A stretch of DNA of 64,000 bases, taken from assembly GCA_031548025.1 (NCBI GenBank), contig JAVBRM010000054.1, positions 1-64,000 of the forward strand, written 5' to 3'. Below the pieces are notes generated by a model. That model was not told where the DNA came from. It did not search any database and saw nothing but the letters and a program-made list of their open reading frames with translations. Source of the stretch: UBA5239 sp031548025. Lineage in GTDB: Bacteria > Verrucomicrobiota > Lentisphaeria > Victivallales > Victivallaceae. The position numbers and the translations under genes were made by a program. This document shows positions 8,983 through 16,810 of the stretch, one piece after another; the stretch's first letter is position 1, and each line of letters starts with the position of its first letter.

Positions 8983-10281
8983 TTATATTACCTCATCGAG
9001 GTTTTCAATTACCTTCGTGTAAGCATTAATATAGCAGTCAATTGCCTTCTGATCAAATTTAATTATGCGCGGAAGGCGAAATACGCAATGTTGTATCGCT
9101 TCGCTGACCGGCAAAGAGCCCGGTCCCTGACGGACATCGCGCTGACCGAAACTCAAAACAGTCGGACGGCCCATATGGAAAAGGTCAGCTTCATGGAAAA
9201 GCGGATGCAGATGCAGAGGACGGTTGGCGCCGGGAAGGCTATTCACCCCTTCCGCGACCACTGCCGCGCAGAATTTATCCACCGGTACACGGAGGGTTTC
9301 CGGGTCGTAATGGCAGAGCGGGAAATACCAGCCGCCTTTGGTGCAACCGCTGTTTGCGGGCGGGCGGTGTGATTTCAGGCCGGGAAGCCGGTCCAGGGCA
9401 TCGGACAGATAATTCATCGCGCGGTCGATCTCGGCAATTCGCTCCGGATAGTATTTCAGTTGCACCCGGCCGACGGCGGAGCACCACTGATTCATGCGGT
9501 CTTTGCGGCCGCCCATGGCGATCCCGGCGTATTTTATCAGTTCGGGGTCGGTTATGCAACATTGGGCCTTGCCGATATTGGTTGCCAGACCGGTGCGCTC
9601 GTAGTGGCCGTAGGAGATACAGCGTTCGTAGAGTTCGCGGTTATTGGTGGTCATTAGTCCGGCCTCGCCGATGGCGAAGGCTTTGCCGGCCATCATGCTC
9701 ATGCAGGCGATATCGCCCAGAGTTCCGGTTTGTTTGCCGTGATAAAGAGAGCCATGCGAATGTGAAGCGTCTTCAATCACCTTGACGCCGTGTTTTCCGG
9801 CGATTGCCATGATTTTGTCCATATCGCAAGGATGACCGGCATAATGAACGACGATGATGGCACGAGTGGCCGGACCAATCCGGTGCTCGATGTCATTTGG
9901 ATCGATACACAGAGTTTCCGGATCGATGTCGGCGAAATTGACCGTAGCGCCCAGACTCAACGCCGCGGTACAGCTGGCCCAATAAGTAATGCTCGGGCAG
10001 ATCACTTCGTCTCCGGCGCCGACTCCGCACGCCCACATGGCCGCATGAAGCGAGGCGGTACCATTGCAGTACCCGAGGGCGAATTCGGCGCCGATCCAGT
10101 CGGCATATTCCTGCTCGAATTGCTGGGTAATACCGGTCTGGCTCATCTGGTTGTTTTCCATGACATCCAGCAACGCCCTCTTGTCCTCCATGGTAAATAT
10201 CGGCCATTTCAAAAAATTCGGGCTGATGTCTTCCGGGTTGACGGCCCTGGGACCGCCGTTGACTGCGAGTTTTCCGCTCAT
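8983..10281 (-). CDS. DegT/DnrJ/EryC1/StrS family aminotransferase
   Basis: 432 residues, fold type I PLP enzyme. Substrate-pocket and PLP signatures are visible: 'CNGTASLHAAMWACG' (~75-90), 'VIEDASHSHG' (PLP-ring Asp) and 'GKAFAIGEAG' with the Schiff-base Lys at about 203. The family aminates keto-sugars or, in some members, acts as a dehydratase. AAGGAGT precedes the ATG by 8 nt. First gene of the operon with an amidohydrolase and a GntR/LacI-type regulator, which points to catabolism of an amino or keto sugar rather than nucleotide-sugar synthesis; no nucleotide-sugar genes are near. Confidence 0.88.
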   Translation of the reverse strand: MSGKLAVNGGPRAVNPEDISPNFLKWPIFTMEDKRALLDVMENNQMSQTGITQQFEQEYADWIGAEFALGYCNGTASLHAAMWACGVGAGDEVICPSITYWASCTAALSLGATVNFADIDPETLCIDPNDIEHRIGPATRAIIVVHYAGHPCDMDKIMAIAGKHGVKVIEDASHSHGSLYHGKQTGTLGDIACMSMMAGKAFAIGEAGLMTTNNRELYERCISYGHYERTGLATNIGKAQCCITDPELIKYAGIAMGGRKDRMNQWCSAVGRVQLKYYPERIAEIDRAMNYLSDALDRLPGLKSHRPPANSGCTKGGWYFPLCHYDPETLRVPVDKFCAAVVAEGVNSLPGANRPLHLHPLFHEADLFHMGRPTVLSFGQRDVRQGPGSLPVSEAIQHCVFRLPRIIKFDQKAIDCYINAYTKVIENLDEVI

Positions 10282-10301
10282 AAATTTTACTCCTTAATTA
10301 A

Positions 10302-10359
10302 CCAATGGTTTAATACATACCTTTGGTTATTATTATACAGCCGGGTTTGGTTTTTGCAA
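10302..10359 (-). promoter_or_regulatory. Promoter and candidate operator of the aminotransferase operon
   Basis: Read on the minus strand: -35 TTGCAA (10359-10354), 16-nt spacer, -10 TATAAT (10337-10332), then two direct 9-nt elements, AACCAAAGG (10328-10320) and AACCATTGG (10310-10302), between the -10 box and the ribosome site. The second is also part of an 11-nt dyad AACCA-A-TGGTT. The position fits repression by the operon's own GntR/LacI-type protein. Confidence 0.6.
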
Positions 10360-10500
10360 TACCGTAAAGTATTATTTTAGTGAAATTATTATTGGACATG
10401 AGATTTGAATTTTATGGTACGGTAAAGTATTGTTTTTATAGTGTTTTCTAGCGGAATGATAAAAAATAACAAGTTGTTGGCATGTTTTTTATGAATATTA

Positions 10501-10529
10501 GTGGAAATTTTCCACAATGCTGTTATAAT
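10501..10529 (+). promoter_or_regulatory. aspA promoter with 15-nt palindrome
   Basis: TATAAT at 10524-10529; the -35 position (10501-10506, GTGGAA) is weak and lies inside the perfect palindrome GTGGAAATTTTCCAC (10501-10515). A protein bound there would cover the -35 region. Confidence 0.5.
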
Positions 10530-10583
10530 AATATGCCATAGCTTACAATGCTAAGCGATACAATCATTATTTGGAGGTGAGAA

Positions 10584-12026
10584 ATGGCGTCGGAGGAAGT
10601 AAAAAAACAAAAAAACGGATTTCGGATGGAGAAGGATTTCCTCGGTTCGAAAGAGGTGCCGGCGGAGGCTTATTACGGGATTCATGCGGTACGCGGTCAG
10701 GAGAATTTTCCGATTACCGGAGAAAAAATTCACACGAGCCTGATTGCCGCTCTCGGCATGGTAAAAAAAGCGGCGGCAATGACCAATTACGACGCCGGGC
10801 TCCTGGAGCCGGAAGTGGCCGCGAATATCATCAAAGCGGCGGAAGAGGTGATGAGCGGAAAATTCAACGGCCAGTTCATCGTCGATCCGATCCAAGGCGG
10901 CGCCGGAACTTCGCTGAACATGAACACCAACGAAATCATTAGCAACCGGGCGCTGGAATTGATGGGGTGCGAAAAGGGGGATTATCAGCACATCTCGCCG
11001 AATAACCACGTCAATATGGGGCAATCCACCAACGACGTTTGCCCGACAGCCATTCATATTGCCATATTGACGGAGCTGGAAACTCTGCTGGCGGAAATGC
11101 GGCGTCTGCAACAGGGATTTGCCGATTGCTCCGTCAGATTCGATAAAATGATCAAAATGGGCCGGACCCATCTCCAGGATGCGGTTCCGATCCGTCTGGG
11201 TCAGGAATTCGGCGCTTATGCCCAGGTCATCAAAAGGGACATCGCGCGGATCGAAGCGAGCCGCGGTGAGATGTATCCCGTGAACCTCGGCGCTACCGCC
11301 GTCGGAACGGGATTGAACACGGTTCCCGGCTATATCGTCGATGCGGTGAGGCGGTTGGCGGAGATTTCGGGTTTCGCCTTGGTGCCGGCGGAAAATCTGG
11401 TGGACGCCACCCAGAATACGGATTGCTACACGGTGGTTTCCGGCGCATTGAAAATCTGTATGATCAACATGTCCAAGATCGCCAACGATCTGCGGATGAT
11501 GGCCTCGGGGCCGCGCTGCGGGCTGGGGGAACTGTTCCTGCCGCCGCGCCAGTCCGGCAGTTCCATCATGCCCGGCAAAGTCAACCCGGTGATGGCCGAA
11601 GTCGTGAACCAGGTGGCGTTTCAGGTAATCGGCAACGATGCGGTAGTCTGCATGGCGTCGGAAGCCGGACAGTTCGAGCTGAACGTGATGGAACCGGTTC
11701 TGGTTTATAATCTGCTGCACAGCATCGGGATTATGCGCAACGCCTTCCGGGCATTCCGCGAGTATCTCTTGAACGACCTGCAGGCCAACGAAGCAGGCAT
11801 GCGCGCCAAAGTGGAAAATAGCGTGGGGATCATTACCGCGGTAGTGCCGCATATCGGCTACGAAGCCTCGGCCGAAATAGCTCGCCAGGCCATGAAGACC
11901 GGTCGCCCGGTCCGCGAATTGCTACTGGAGTCGGGAATCCTGAGTGAAAAAGAGATCGAAATGATCATGGACCCCTACGAAATGACCGAGCCCGGCATCG
12001 CCGGCTACAGTCTGCTGGATAAATAA
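10584..12026 (+). CDS. aspA: Aspartate ammonia-lyase
   Basis: 480 residues, the usual length. Converts L-aspartate to fumarate and ammonia. Fumarase/aspartase superfamily motifs are all present: 'GGAGTSLNMNTNE' (~110), 'HISPNNHVNMGQSTND' (~140), 'KMGRTHLQDAVP' (~190) and the signature loop 'GSSIMPGKVNPV' (~327-338) with the catalytic serine region. A strong GGAGGTGA ribosome site lies just before the ATG. Monocistronic, divergent from the aminotransferase operon, and followed by a 9-nt repeat cluster. Likely feeds aspartate-derived fumarate into anaerobic respiration or the TCA branch; a separate two-subunit fumarase-like enzyme is at 32914. Confidence 0.97.
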   Translation: MASEEVKKQKNGFRMEKDFLGSKEVPAEAYYGIHAVRGQENFPITGEKIHTSLIAALGMVKKAAAMTNYDAGLLEPEVAANIIKAAEEVMSGKFNGQFIVDPIQGGAGTSLNMNTNEIISNRALELMGCEKGDYQHISPNNHVNMGQSTNDVCPTAIHIAILTELETLLAEMRRLQQGFADCSVRFDKMIKMGRTHLQDAVPIRLGQEFGAYAQVIKRDIARIEASRGEMYPVNLGATAVGTGLNTVPGYIVDAVRRLAEISGFALVPAENLVDATQNTDCYTVVSGALKICMINMSKIANDLRMMASGPRCGLGELFLPPRQSGSSIMPGKVNPVMAEVVNQVAFQVIGNDAVVCMASEAGQFELNVMEPVLVYNLLHSIGIMRNAFRAFREYLLNDLQANEAGMRAKVENSVGIITAVVPHIGYEASAEIARQAMKTGRPVRELLLESGILSEKEIEMIMDPYEMTEPGIAGYSLLDK

Positions 12027-12059
12027 GTAAATCGTGGTGGGTTTGCAGATGATTTTTAT

Positions 12060-12099
12060 CGGACTGGTCGGACCTGTCGGACAAGTCGGACCGGTCCGA
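12060..12099. repeat. 9-nt repeat cluster (nnnGTCSGA), locus 3
   Basis: Four units between convergent genes; the last is inverted, giving the perfect 14-nt palindrome TCGGACCGGTCCGA. Lies 3 nt beyond the stop codon (12102-12104) of the gene-remnant frame on the minus strand and 34 nt after aspA. Confidence 0.8.
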
Positions 12100-12101
12100 A
12101 T

Positions 12102-12200
12102 TTACTGATATGCCGTTTCGATGTCAGCAATAACCGGATTGCCGGTCTGCTCCGATAAATCAATCTTTTCATAATGTTCAGGAAAAACATGATAGTACTC
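12102..12200 (-). pseudogene. Possible C-terminal gene remnant
   Basis: An open minus-strand frame of 32 codons, closed by TAA at 12102, reads like a normal acidic protein end ('EHYEKIDLSEQTGNPVIADI' in its middle) but has no start codon; an in-frame TAG lies at 12201, 6 nt after the DUF1963 gene's stop. A different frame has an ATG at 12190 behind AGGAG and encodes 44 basic residues running into the repeat, which looks accidental. Probably the leftover 3' end of a gene, possibly of a duplicate of the neighbour. Confidence 0.3.
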
Positions 12201-12208
12201 CTAATTGT

Positions 12209-13642
12209 TTAATAACACTCCATGATCATCCATACGCGGTCGAAGCGACGGTTGGCGAGATCTTCCTGGCGAATCCAGAAAAAGAGGGTTCCCATGTCGG
12301 CGAACTGCAAGTCGGAATGAGCATAATCGGTATCTACCTGAAGAAGCAGGAGCCAATCCTCCGGGTTGCTGGGGTATTTCGTTTGGGTGACCTTGGCGCA
12401 ATTTTCCGTCATGGTCGGGCTCTGGATGTAATCCGGGTAGCCGAAAAGCTGATGACAGGGCCTCGGCGAATTGATATGGCCGCCAAGATACGTTTTCTCC
12501 GCGACGCCCGTCACCGCGAACTCTTTGAATACGATCAAACCTTCCGGTGCTTTTGGGGTTTTCAAAGTGTCGGTTTTTTCGAGGAACAGCACCCGCCAGC
12601 CGCATTCATCGCCGGGATTACCGCCGAAATAGAATTCATCGCCTTCGAGCGTGCAGAAAAAGACGAGCGACCCGGTCCGGGGCATTGCGGGCAGTGACTT
12701 ATCCTCCGGCAATTCGGAACAATCAAGCCGGCCGATAAAGTTCATCGGTTGACCGCCGGGGGTTACCGGCCATGCCGTATCGGGCGGCAGTTCAGGAAGG
12801 CCGCCAAGGTGGCTGCGGGCAGCCTTACCGTTGGCTGGGACTAGACGCAATGCCGTTAAGCTCGGCAGGTAATCCCAATATTCATTCCGGTTGATTGCTT
12901 GCAGTTTTAACAGATATTCGGCGGTTTCCAGAGGTTGGGCCAAATCGGAAAGCATGGCTTGATCATAGTTGGTGACCGAAAGCTGACGACGAAACTTGAA
13001 CTCATCCAGCTTTTGGATGAATTCGGCTGGTGTTTCAAGTGGTAGGACCGTCATATCGAATCCTTCCGGAAAATCATATTCGAGCTTTTCGGTTTGGTCG
13101 GACATGAGTTGAAAGATCTCGCTCAAATTTTTTCTGGGATATTTTGCTTGGATGGTTCTGCCCATCGATATGGAAATTTCGAGCGGGAAAATGGAGTTTG
13201 AGAGGCAAATCACACTGCCATTGGCGCCAAATGCATAGAAGGTCACCCCGCTCGTGGCAAAATGTCGGCGGATGACCGCCCATATTTTCCCTTCCTGATT
13301 TCGCATCAGCCGGATGGCAGCGTTTTTTTCGGACGCGATTCGGACATCTTCAACAAAAAGCAAGCCAAGTTGTTCCAGTTGCCGTTGAATCGGATCGAAT
13401 TGGCTGAGCGGCTTGGAAGTAATGGTGAACTTGCCGGAAGATTTCAATTTCTCCGCCGTTTTCCGTAAATCTCCTTTCGAATCGGCGTGCAGGGCTTTCT
13501 CGCCGGACATATACGCAAGCCAGACTCCACCGAAAAGCATTCCCCAGCCGATCGGATGAATAAATAAAAGCGGAATGCCGATTACGGCAATCAGTACGGA
13601 GAGGATAAAAAGTATTTTCCAAATCATATATGACGCCCCCAT
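12209..13642 (-). CDS. Membrane-anchored DUF1963 (YwqG-like) protein
   Basis: 477 residues from the chosen ATG. A hydrophobic N-terminal segment with probably two membrane helices (~8-45 in this numbering) precedes a cytosolic part of unknown fold. The C-terminal ~200 residues match the YwqG/DUF1963 family ('SHLGGLPELPPDTAWP', 'FIGRLDCSELP', 'GSLVFFCTLEGD', 'HQLFGYPDYIQSP'). Function of the family is not established. Start is uncertain: ATGs at 13642 and 13627 both lack a good ribosome site, and the frame extends to a TTG at 13696. A TTTCCC-GATA-GGGAAA hairpin (13698-13713) lies just upstream. Confidence 0.7.
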   Translation of the reverse strand: MGASYMIWKILFILSVLIAVIGIPLLFIHPIGWGMLFGGVWLAYMSGEKALHADSKGDLRKTAEKLKSSGKFTITSKPLSQFDPIQRQLEQLGLLFVEDVRIASEKNAAIRLMRNQEGKIWAVIRRHFATSGVTFYAFGANGSVICLSNSIFPLEISISMGRTIQAKYPRKNLSEIFQLMSDQTEKLEYDFPEGFDMTVLPLETPAEFIQKLDEFKFRRQLSVTNYDQAMLSDLAQPLETAEYLLKLQAINRNEYWDYLPSLTALRLVPANGKAARSHLGGLPELPPDTAWPVTPGGQPMNFIGRLDCSELPEDKSLPAMPRTGSLVFFCTLEGDEFYFGGNPGDECGWRVLFLEKTDTLKTPKAPEGLIVFKEFAVTGVAEKTYLGGHINSPRPCHQLFGYPDYIQSPTMTENCAKVTQTKYPSNPEDWLLLLQVDTDYAHSDLQFADMGTLFFWIRQEDLANRRFDRVWMIMECY

Positions 13643-13738
13643 TTCCACGTCAGGCGCGGTGCTATTGGAAAATACATCGGGAAGCGGAAAAATCAAGTTT
13701 CCCGATAGGGAAATTTGTATTTAAACCGTGGTTAGCTG

Positions 13739-13759
13739 GATTGGTCGGACCAGTCGGAT
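13739..13759. repeat. 9-nt repeat cluster (nnnGTCSGA), locus 4
   Basis: Two units (TTGGTCGGA, CCAGTCGGA) that abut the hipA stop codon (13759-13761) directly. Confidence 0.65.
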
Positions 13760-14997
13760 TAAAATGCCGGTTGCATCAATTGCTGCTCATTTCTGCTTAA
13801 GCCACATGACGCGGCTATCGGTTGCCATTGTGAAACAATTCTCCGGATGGTTTTGATTTCAGAATCAGCCTGTACTGTCGAAAGCCGGAAGAAAGGCGCG
13901 ACTTCACGGGTTAGATCATAGTCCAGAGAATTATCATTTTCATTGATATTCAAGGATAAGCCGGTTCCTGATGGATTGGGATTCAGATCGTAGGCTGGAC
14001 TTAACCGCCAGCCGCTTTGGGTCAACATGAAACCGTGGTTGCGCAAATGATCGTCCGTATTTTTGATAGCGATTGAAAAAACAATCCGCCGCCATAATTC
14101 ATTGAGATCCTTGTTCGGATTGGCCCCGTAACGTATAATAAATTGTGCTATATCCAGATAACTGCTGCCATCCTGATAATCCGCTCCGTCATTTTTGCCG
14201 AGGAGCGTCATAGCAGAGGAAAAATGAATACGTTTAAGTCCGGAGCGGTCGAATCGCTTGCAAATAAAGGTGGAACCGTGTTTTGAGAATGATTTTATAC
14301 GACATTCTGGGACATTCAATTCGGCCTCCCGGGCCAATTGGTGGACGACCATTTCCCAGGCTCCGATGTCAACGGAATCCGATTTACTGGGAAATTTGGC
14401 AATCCAAAGATTGTTTTCCGTATCCAGGACATTGGCTTTGGGCCTGGCTCCGCCGAGTGATGAGCCGGGGGCCAGCAACAACGATAGCCAACGGGTATTT
14501 TCATTATCTTGATCCTCTTCATATTCCCGGGAGGCTGCTTCCAATTCTCTCAGGGATGCCCATGGGGGAGTTGCCATATCTCGTTCATTATTGATAAAAT
14601 CGCCGTCTGGCGATAACTTGAAGCGGATCGCTCCCATTCGGGTTTCGTCAAAAACTCCCAACAGATAATCTGATTCCTGTAAATTATGAATCGAGCGGGA
14701 CTCACGCCTGGCTTTTATTGCTTCGCGGCGGCGCATAAGTTGCCGACCCCAGCGGTCCGGGGCGGAGTCAAGGAATAAGTTAAAATTGGCTTTTATCGAA
14801 TATTGAGGTCCGCCATAGAGCGTCAGGTCCGGATCAAGCATCTGAGTCGGATTGGCCTTCAGCCAGGTTGTATCAAATTCAAATGAGAATACTTCTTTGC
14901 GGCGAACCTGTTGTACGGTTAGAATTCCCATCAGTTGGGGGATGGCATTACTATGCCAATCACTATAAACCAGGATGTCGGTTTTTGTTGTAGTCAT
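13759..14997 (-). CDS. hipA: HipA-family serine/threonine kinase toxin
   Basis: 412 residues. HipA proteins phosphorylate a cellular target (glutamyl-tRNA synthetase in E. coli) and induce dormancy. Seen here: N-terminal HipA domain with 'FNLFLDSAPDRWGRQLMRRR', the nucleotide-binding 'SSLGGARPKANV' loop (~172-183) with the Lys of 'LWIAKFPS', the catalytic loop 'KNTDDHLRNHGF' (~312-323) and the metal-binding 'SPAYDLNPNP'. All catalytic positions look intact, so it should be active. Overlaps hipB by 4 nt (ATGA). A 9-nt repeat cluster abuts its stop codon. Confidence 0.93.
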   Translation of the reverse strand: MTTTKTDILVYSDWHSNAIPQLMGILTVQQVRRKEVFSFEFDTTWLKANPTQMLDPDLTLYGGPQYSIKANFNLFLDSAPDRWGRQLMRRREAIKARRESRSIHNLQESDYLLGVFDETRMGAIRFKLSPDGDFINNERDMATPPWASLRELEAASREYEEDQDNENTRWLSLLLAPGSSLGGARPKANVLDTENNLWIAKFPSKSDSVDIGAWEMVVHQLAREAELNVPECRIKSFSKHGSTFICKRFDRSGLKRIHFSSAMTLLGKNDGADYQDGSSYLDIAQFIIRYGANPNKDLNELWRRIVFSIAIKNTDDHLRNHGFMLTQSGWRLSPAYDLNPNPSGTGLSLNINENDNSLDYDLTREVAPFFRLSTVQADSEIKTIRRIVSQWQPIAASCGLSRNEQQLMQPAF

Positions 14998-15314
14998 AAT
15001 TTCCTCCGGCGCGGGGCGCGTTTGCGGGCCGACAATTCCGCATCCTGTAATTTGCGGCCCAGTTCATCATCCTCCGCCAGATTCAAGATATCTTTCTCCA
15101 AGCCGAGAGAAACCAGGTATTGAATATAATTTCCCATGGCAACAGAAGGTGATCCTTTTTCCATTAATGCCAGGGTAGGGCGGCTGACGCCTACCCGCTC
15201 CGCCGCCAGATTTGCAGATACATGGCGACGCAGCCGCGCCAGGCGAAGATTTTCGCCAAATATTTCCAGCATCTCCTGCGTCTTGGGAAATATGACCGGG
15301 CTTTTTTTAGGCAT
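14994..15314 (-). CDS. hipB: HipB-like XRE-family antitoxin
   Basis: 106 residues from ATG 15314, which has GGAG 7 nt upstream; an upstream ATG in the same frame lacks one. A helix-turn-helix of the Cro/C1 type spans about residues 20-75 ('LRLARLRRHVSANLAAERVG', 'SRPTLALMEKG'). The C-terminus is basic (RKRAPRRRKL). Expected to bind HipA and the operon promoter. The AT-rich stretch 15315-15400 upstream should contain the promoter and operator; no clean dyad was identified. Confidence 0.9.
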   Translation of the reverse strand: MPKKSPVIFPKTQEMLEIFGENLRLARLRRHVSANLAAERVGVSRPTLALMEKGSPSVAMGNYIQYLVSLGLEKDILNLAEDDELGRKLQDAELSARKRAPRRRKL

Positions 15315-15409
15315 AATCAGACTCCAAGAAATATAATGTATTATAAAAATAGCATGTAATTGCAATAATGTCAAATTTTATTTACATTAATTGATTTTAA
15401 GGATCGAAT

Positions 15410-16183
15410 TCAGCGGACGGGGAGGTGGTGTTGGGTTGCCAGCTCGCGCTTGATGTTGGAGCAGGTGAAGTCGCCGGTGTGGACCATGGAGGCGATCAGG
15501 GCGGCGTCGGCGTGGCCCTTTTCGAAAGCGTCGGCGATGTGTTGGACCGTGCCAGCGCCGCCGGAGGCGATCAGGGGGACGTTTACCGTGTCGGCGATCT
15601 TGCGGGTGATTTCGAGTTCGTAGCCGGTGCACATGCCGTCGGTGTCGATGGCGTTCAGGCAGATTTCACCGGCGCCGAGGTCGACCGCTTTTTGAGCCCA
15701 TTCGACGGCGTCGAGGCCGGAAGGGAGGCGGCCACCGCGCGTCACTACTTCGTAGCCGGAGGGAAAGCGCGCTGAAACTCCGACGCGTTTGGCGTCCATG
15801 CCCAGGACGATGCATTGGCGGCCGAAGGCTTTGGCTCCGATGCGGATGATTTCCGGCTGGTCTACCGCCAGAGAATTGAGTGAGACTTTGTCGGCACCGG
15901 CCAGGATGGCGGAGCGCATGTCGTCGAGATTGCGCAAGCCGCCGCCGACGGTGAAGGGAACAAATACCCTTTTGGCCGCTTCGGCAACCATTTGGATGTC
16001 GATGGGGCGGTTTTCGGCGGAGGCGGTGATGTCGTAAAAGACCATTTCGTCGGCACCGTCTTCGCTGTAGCGTTCGGCCATTTCGACCGGATCGCCGACG
16101 TTGATGTTGTCTTTGAATTTTATGCCTTTGGTGACTTGGCCGTTGCGGACGTCCAGGCAGACAATCAAGCGTTTCAGGAGCAT
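15410..16183 (-). CDS. hisF: Imidazole glycerol phosphate synthase, cyclase subunit
   Basis: 257 residues, normal length for this (beta/alpha)8 barrel. Uses ammonia from HisH to turn PRFAR into imidazole-glycerol phosphate and AICAR in histidine synthesis. Seen: 'RLIVCLDVRNG' with catalytic Asp11, 'FVPFTVGGGLR' phosphate-binding loop, 'GADKVSLNS', 'VLGMDAKRVG' with the second catalytic Asp, and 'IASGGAG'. The start overlaps the end of hisH by 10 nt. The other his genes are not in the window. Confidence 0.96.
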   Translation of the reverse strand: MLLKRLIVCLDVRNGQVTKGIKFKDNINVGDPVEMAERYSEDGADEMVFYDITASAENRPIDIQMVAEAAKRVFVPFTVGGGLRNLDDMRSAILAGADKVSLNSLAVDQPEIIRIGAKAFGRQCIVLGMDAKRVGVSARFPSGYEVVTRGGRLPSGLDAVEWAQKAVDLGAGEICLNAIDTDGMCTGYELEITRKIADTVNVPLIASGGAGTVQHIADAFEKGHADAALIASMVHTGDFTCSNIKRELATQHHLPVR

Positions 16184-16806
16184 GTTTTACCGTCCCAGTT
16201 CAGGAAGTTTTGAATGATGCGGAGCCCGGCCCGGCCGCTGCGTTCCGGGTGGAATTGGGTGGCGAAGACGCTGCCGCGTCCGGCGATCGAAGTGAATTCC
16301 CGACCCGCGTAGTCGGTTCGGCCGAGAGTTGAATCCGGAGTACCGGGTTTGACATAATACGAGTGGACAAAATAGAACGCTTCGCCGGGTTTGATGCCTT
16401 CCAACAACGGATGCCCCGGAGTAAAATCGACCCCGTTCCAGCCCATATGCGGGACTTTGACCCGTTGTTCGGACGGAAAATCGAAGTATTTCACGGTTCC
16501 CGGCAGGATGCCGAGTCCGGCGATTCCACCGTCTTCCTCGCTGCGTTCGAACAGCATTTGCATGCCGAGACAGACGACCAGGACCGGTTTGCCGGTGGCG
16601 ACCGCATTGCGGATTACCTGGTCGAAACCGCGTTCGCACAAGCCTTTCATGCCGCTGGCGGCGGAGCCGACGCCGGGGAAGATGATTTTATCGGCGGCTT
16701 CGGCCCGGGCGGCGTCGGAGACGATTTCGACCGGACCGCCGACCCGTTCGAAAGCGAGTTTGACGCTGGTCAGGTTACCGGCTCCGTAGTCGAGGATGGC
16801 GATCAT
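16174..16806 (-). CDS. hisH: Imidazole glycerol phosphate synthase, glutamine amidotransferase subunit
   Basis: 210 residues from ATG 16806, giving the family-typical start 'MIAILDYGAGN'; a longer frame upstream runs into guaA and is not needed. Class I glutaminase: nucleophile Cys79 in 'VVCLGMQML' and the His-Glu pair in 'QFHPERSG'. Supplies ammonia to HisF. Starts 4 nt after the guaA stop codon and overlaps hisF, so guaA-hisH-hisF are probably one transcript. Confidence 0.95.
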   Translation of the reverse strand: MIAILDYGAGNLTSVKLAFERVGGPVEIVSDAARAEAADKIIFPGVGSAASGMKGLCERGFDQVIRNAVATGKPVLVVCLGMQMLFERSEEDGGIAGLGILPGTVKYFDFPSEQRVKVPHMGWNGVDFTPGHPLLEGIKPGEAFYFVHSYYVKPGTPDSTLGRTDYAGREFTSIAGRGSVFATQFHPERSGRAGLRIIQNFLNWDGKTCS

Positions 16807-16810
16807 GGCC

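Larger units (their letters stand above)
10282..10583. other. Divergent regulatory region between the aminotransferase operon and aspA
   Basis: 302 nt without a gene. It holds a minus-strand promoter with two direct AACCAWWGG elements, a plus-strand promoter with a 15-nt palindrome, and two diverged direct copies of a GTAAAGTATT-type sequence (10362-10382 and 10420-10443). The rest is AT-rich with no gene seen. Confidence 0.7.

Noticed and set aside
10551..11852. Minus-strand open frame of 433 codons
   Set aside because: Lies wholly opposite aspA, whose motifs are certain; the composition is that of a reversed reading of a GC-rich gene.
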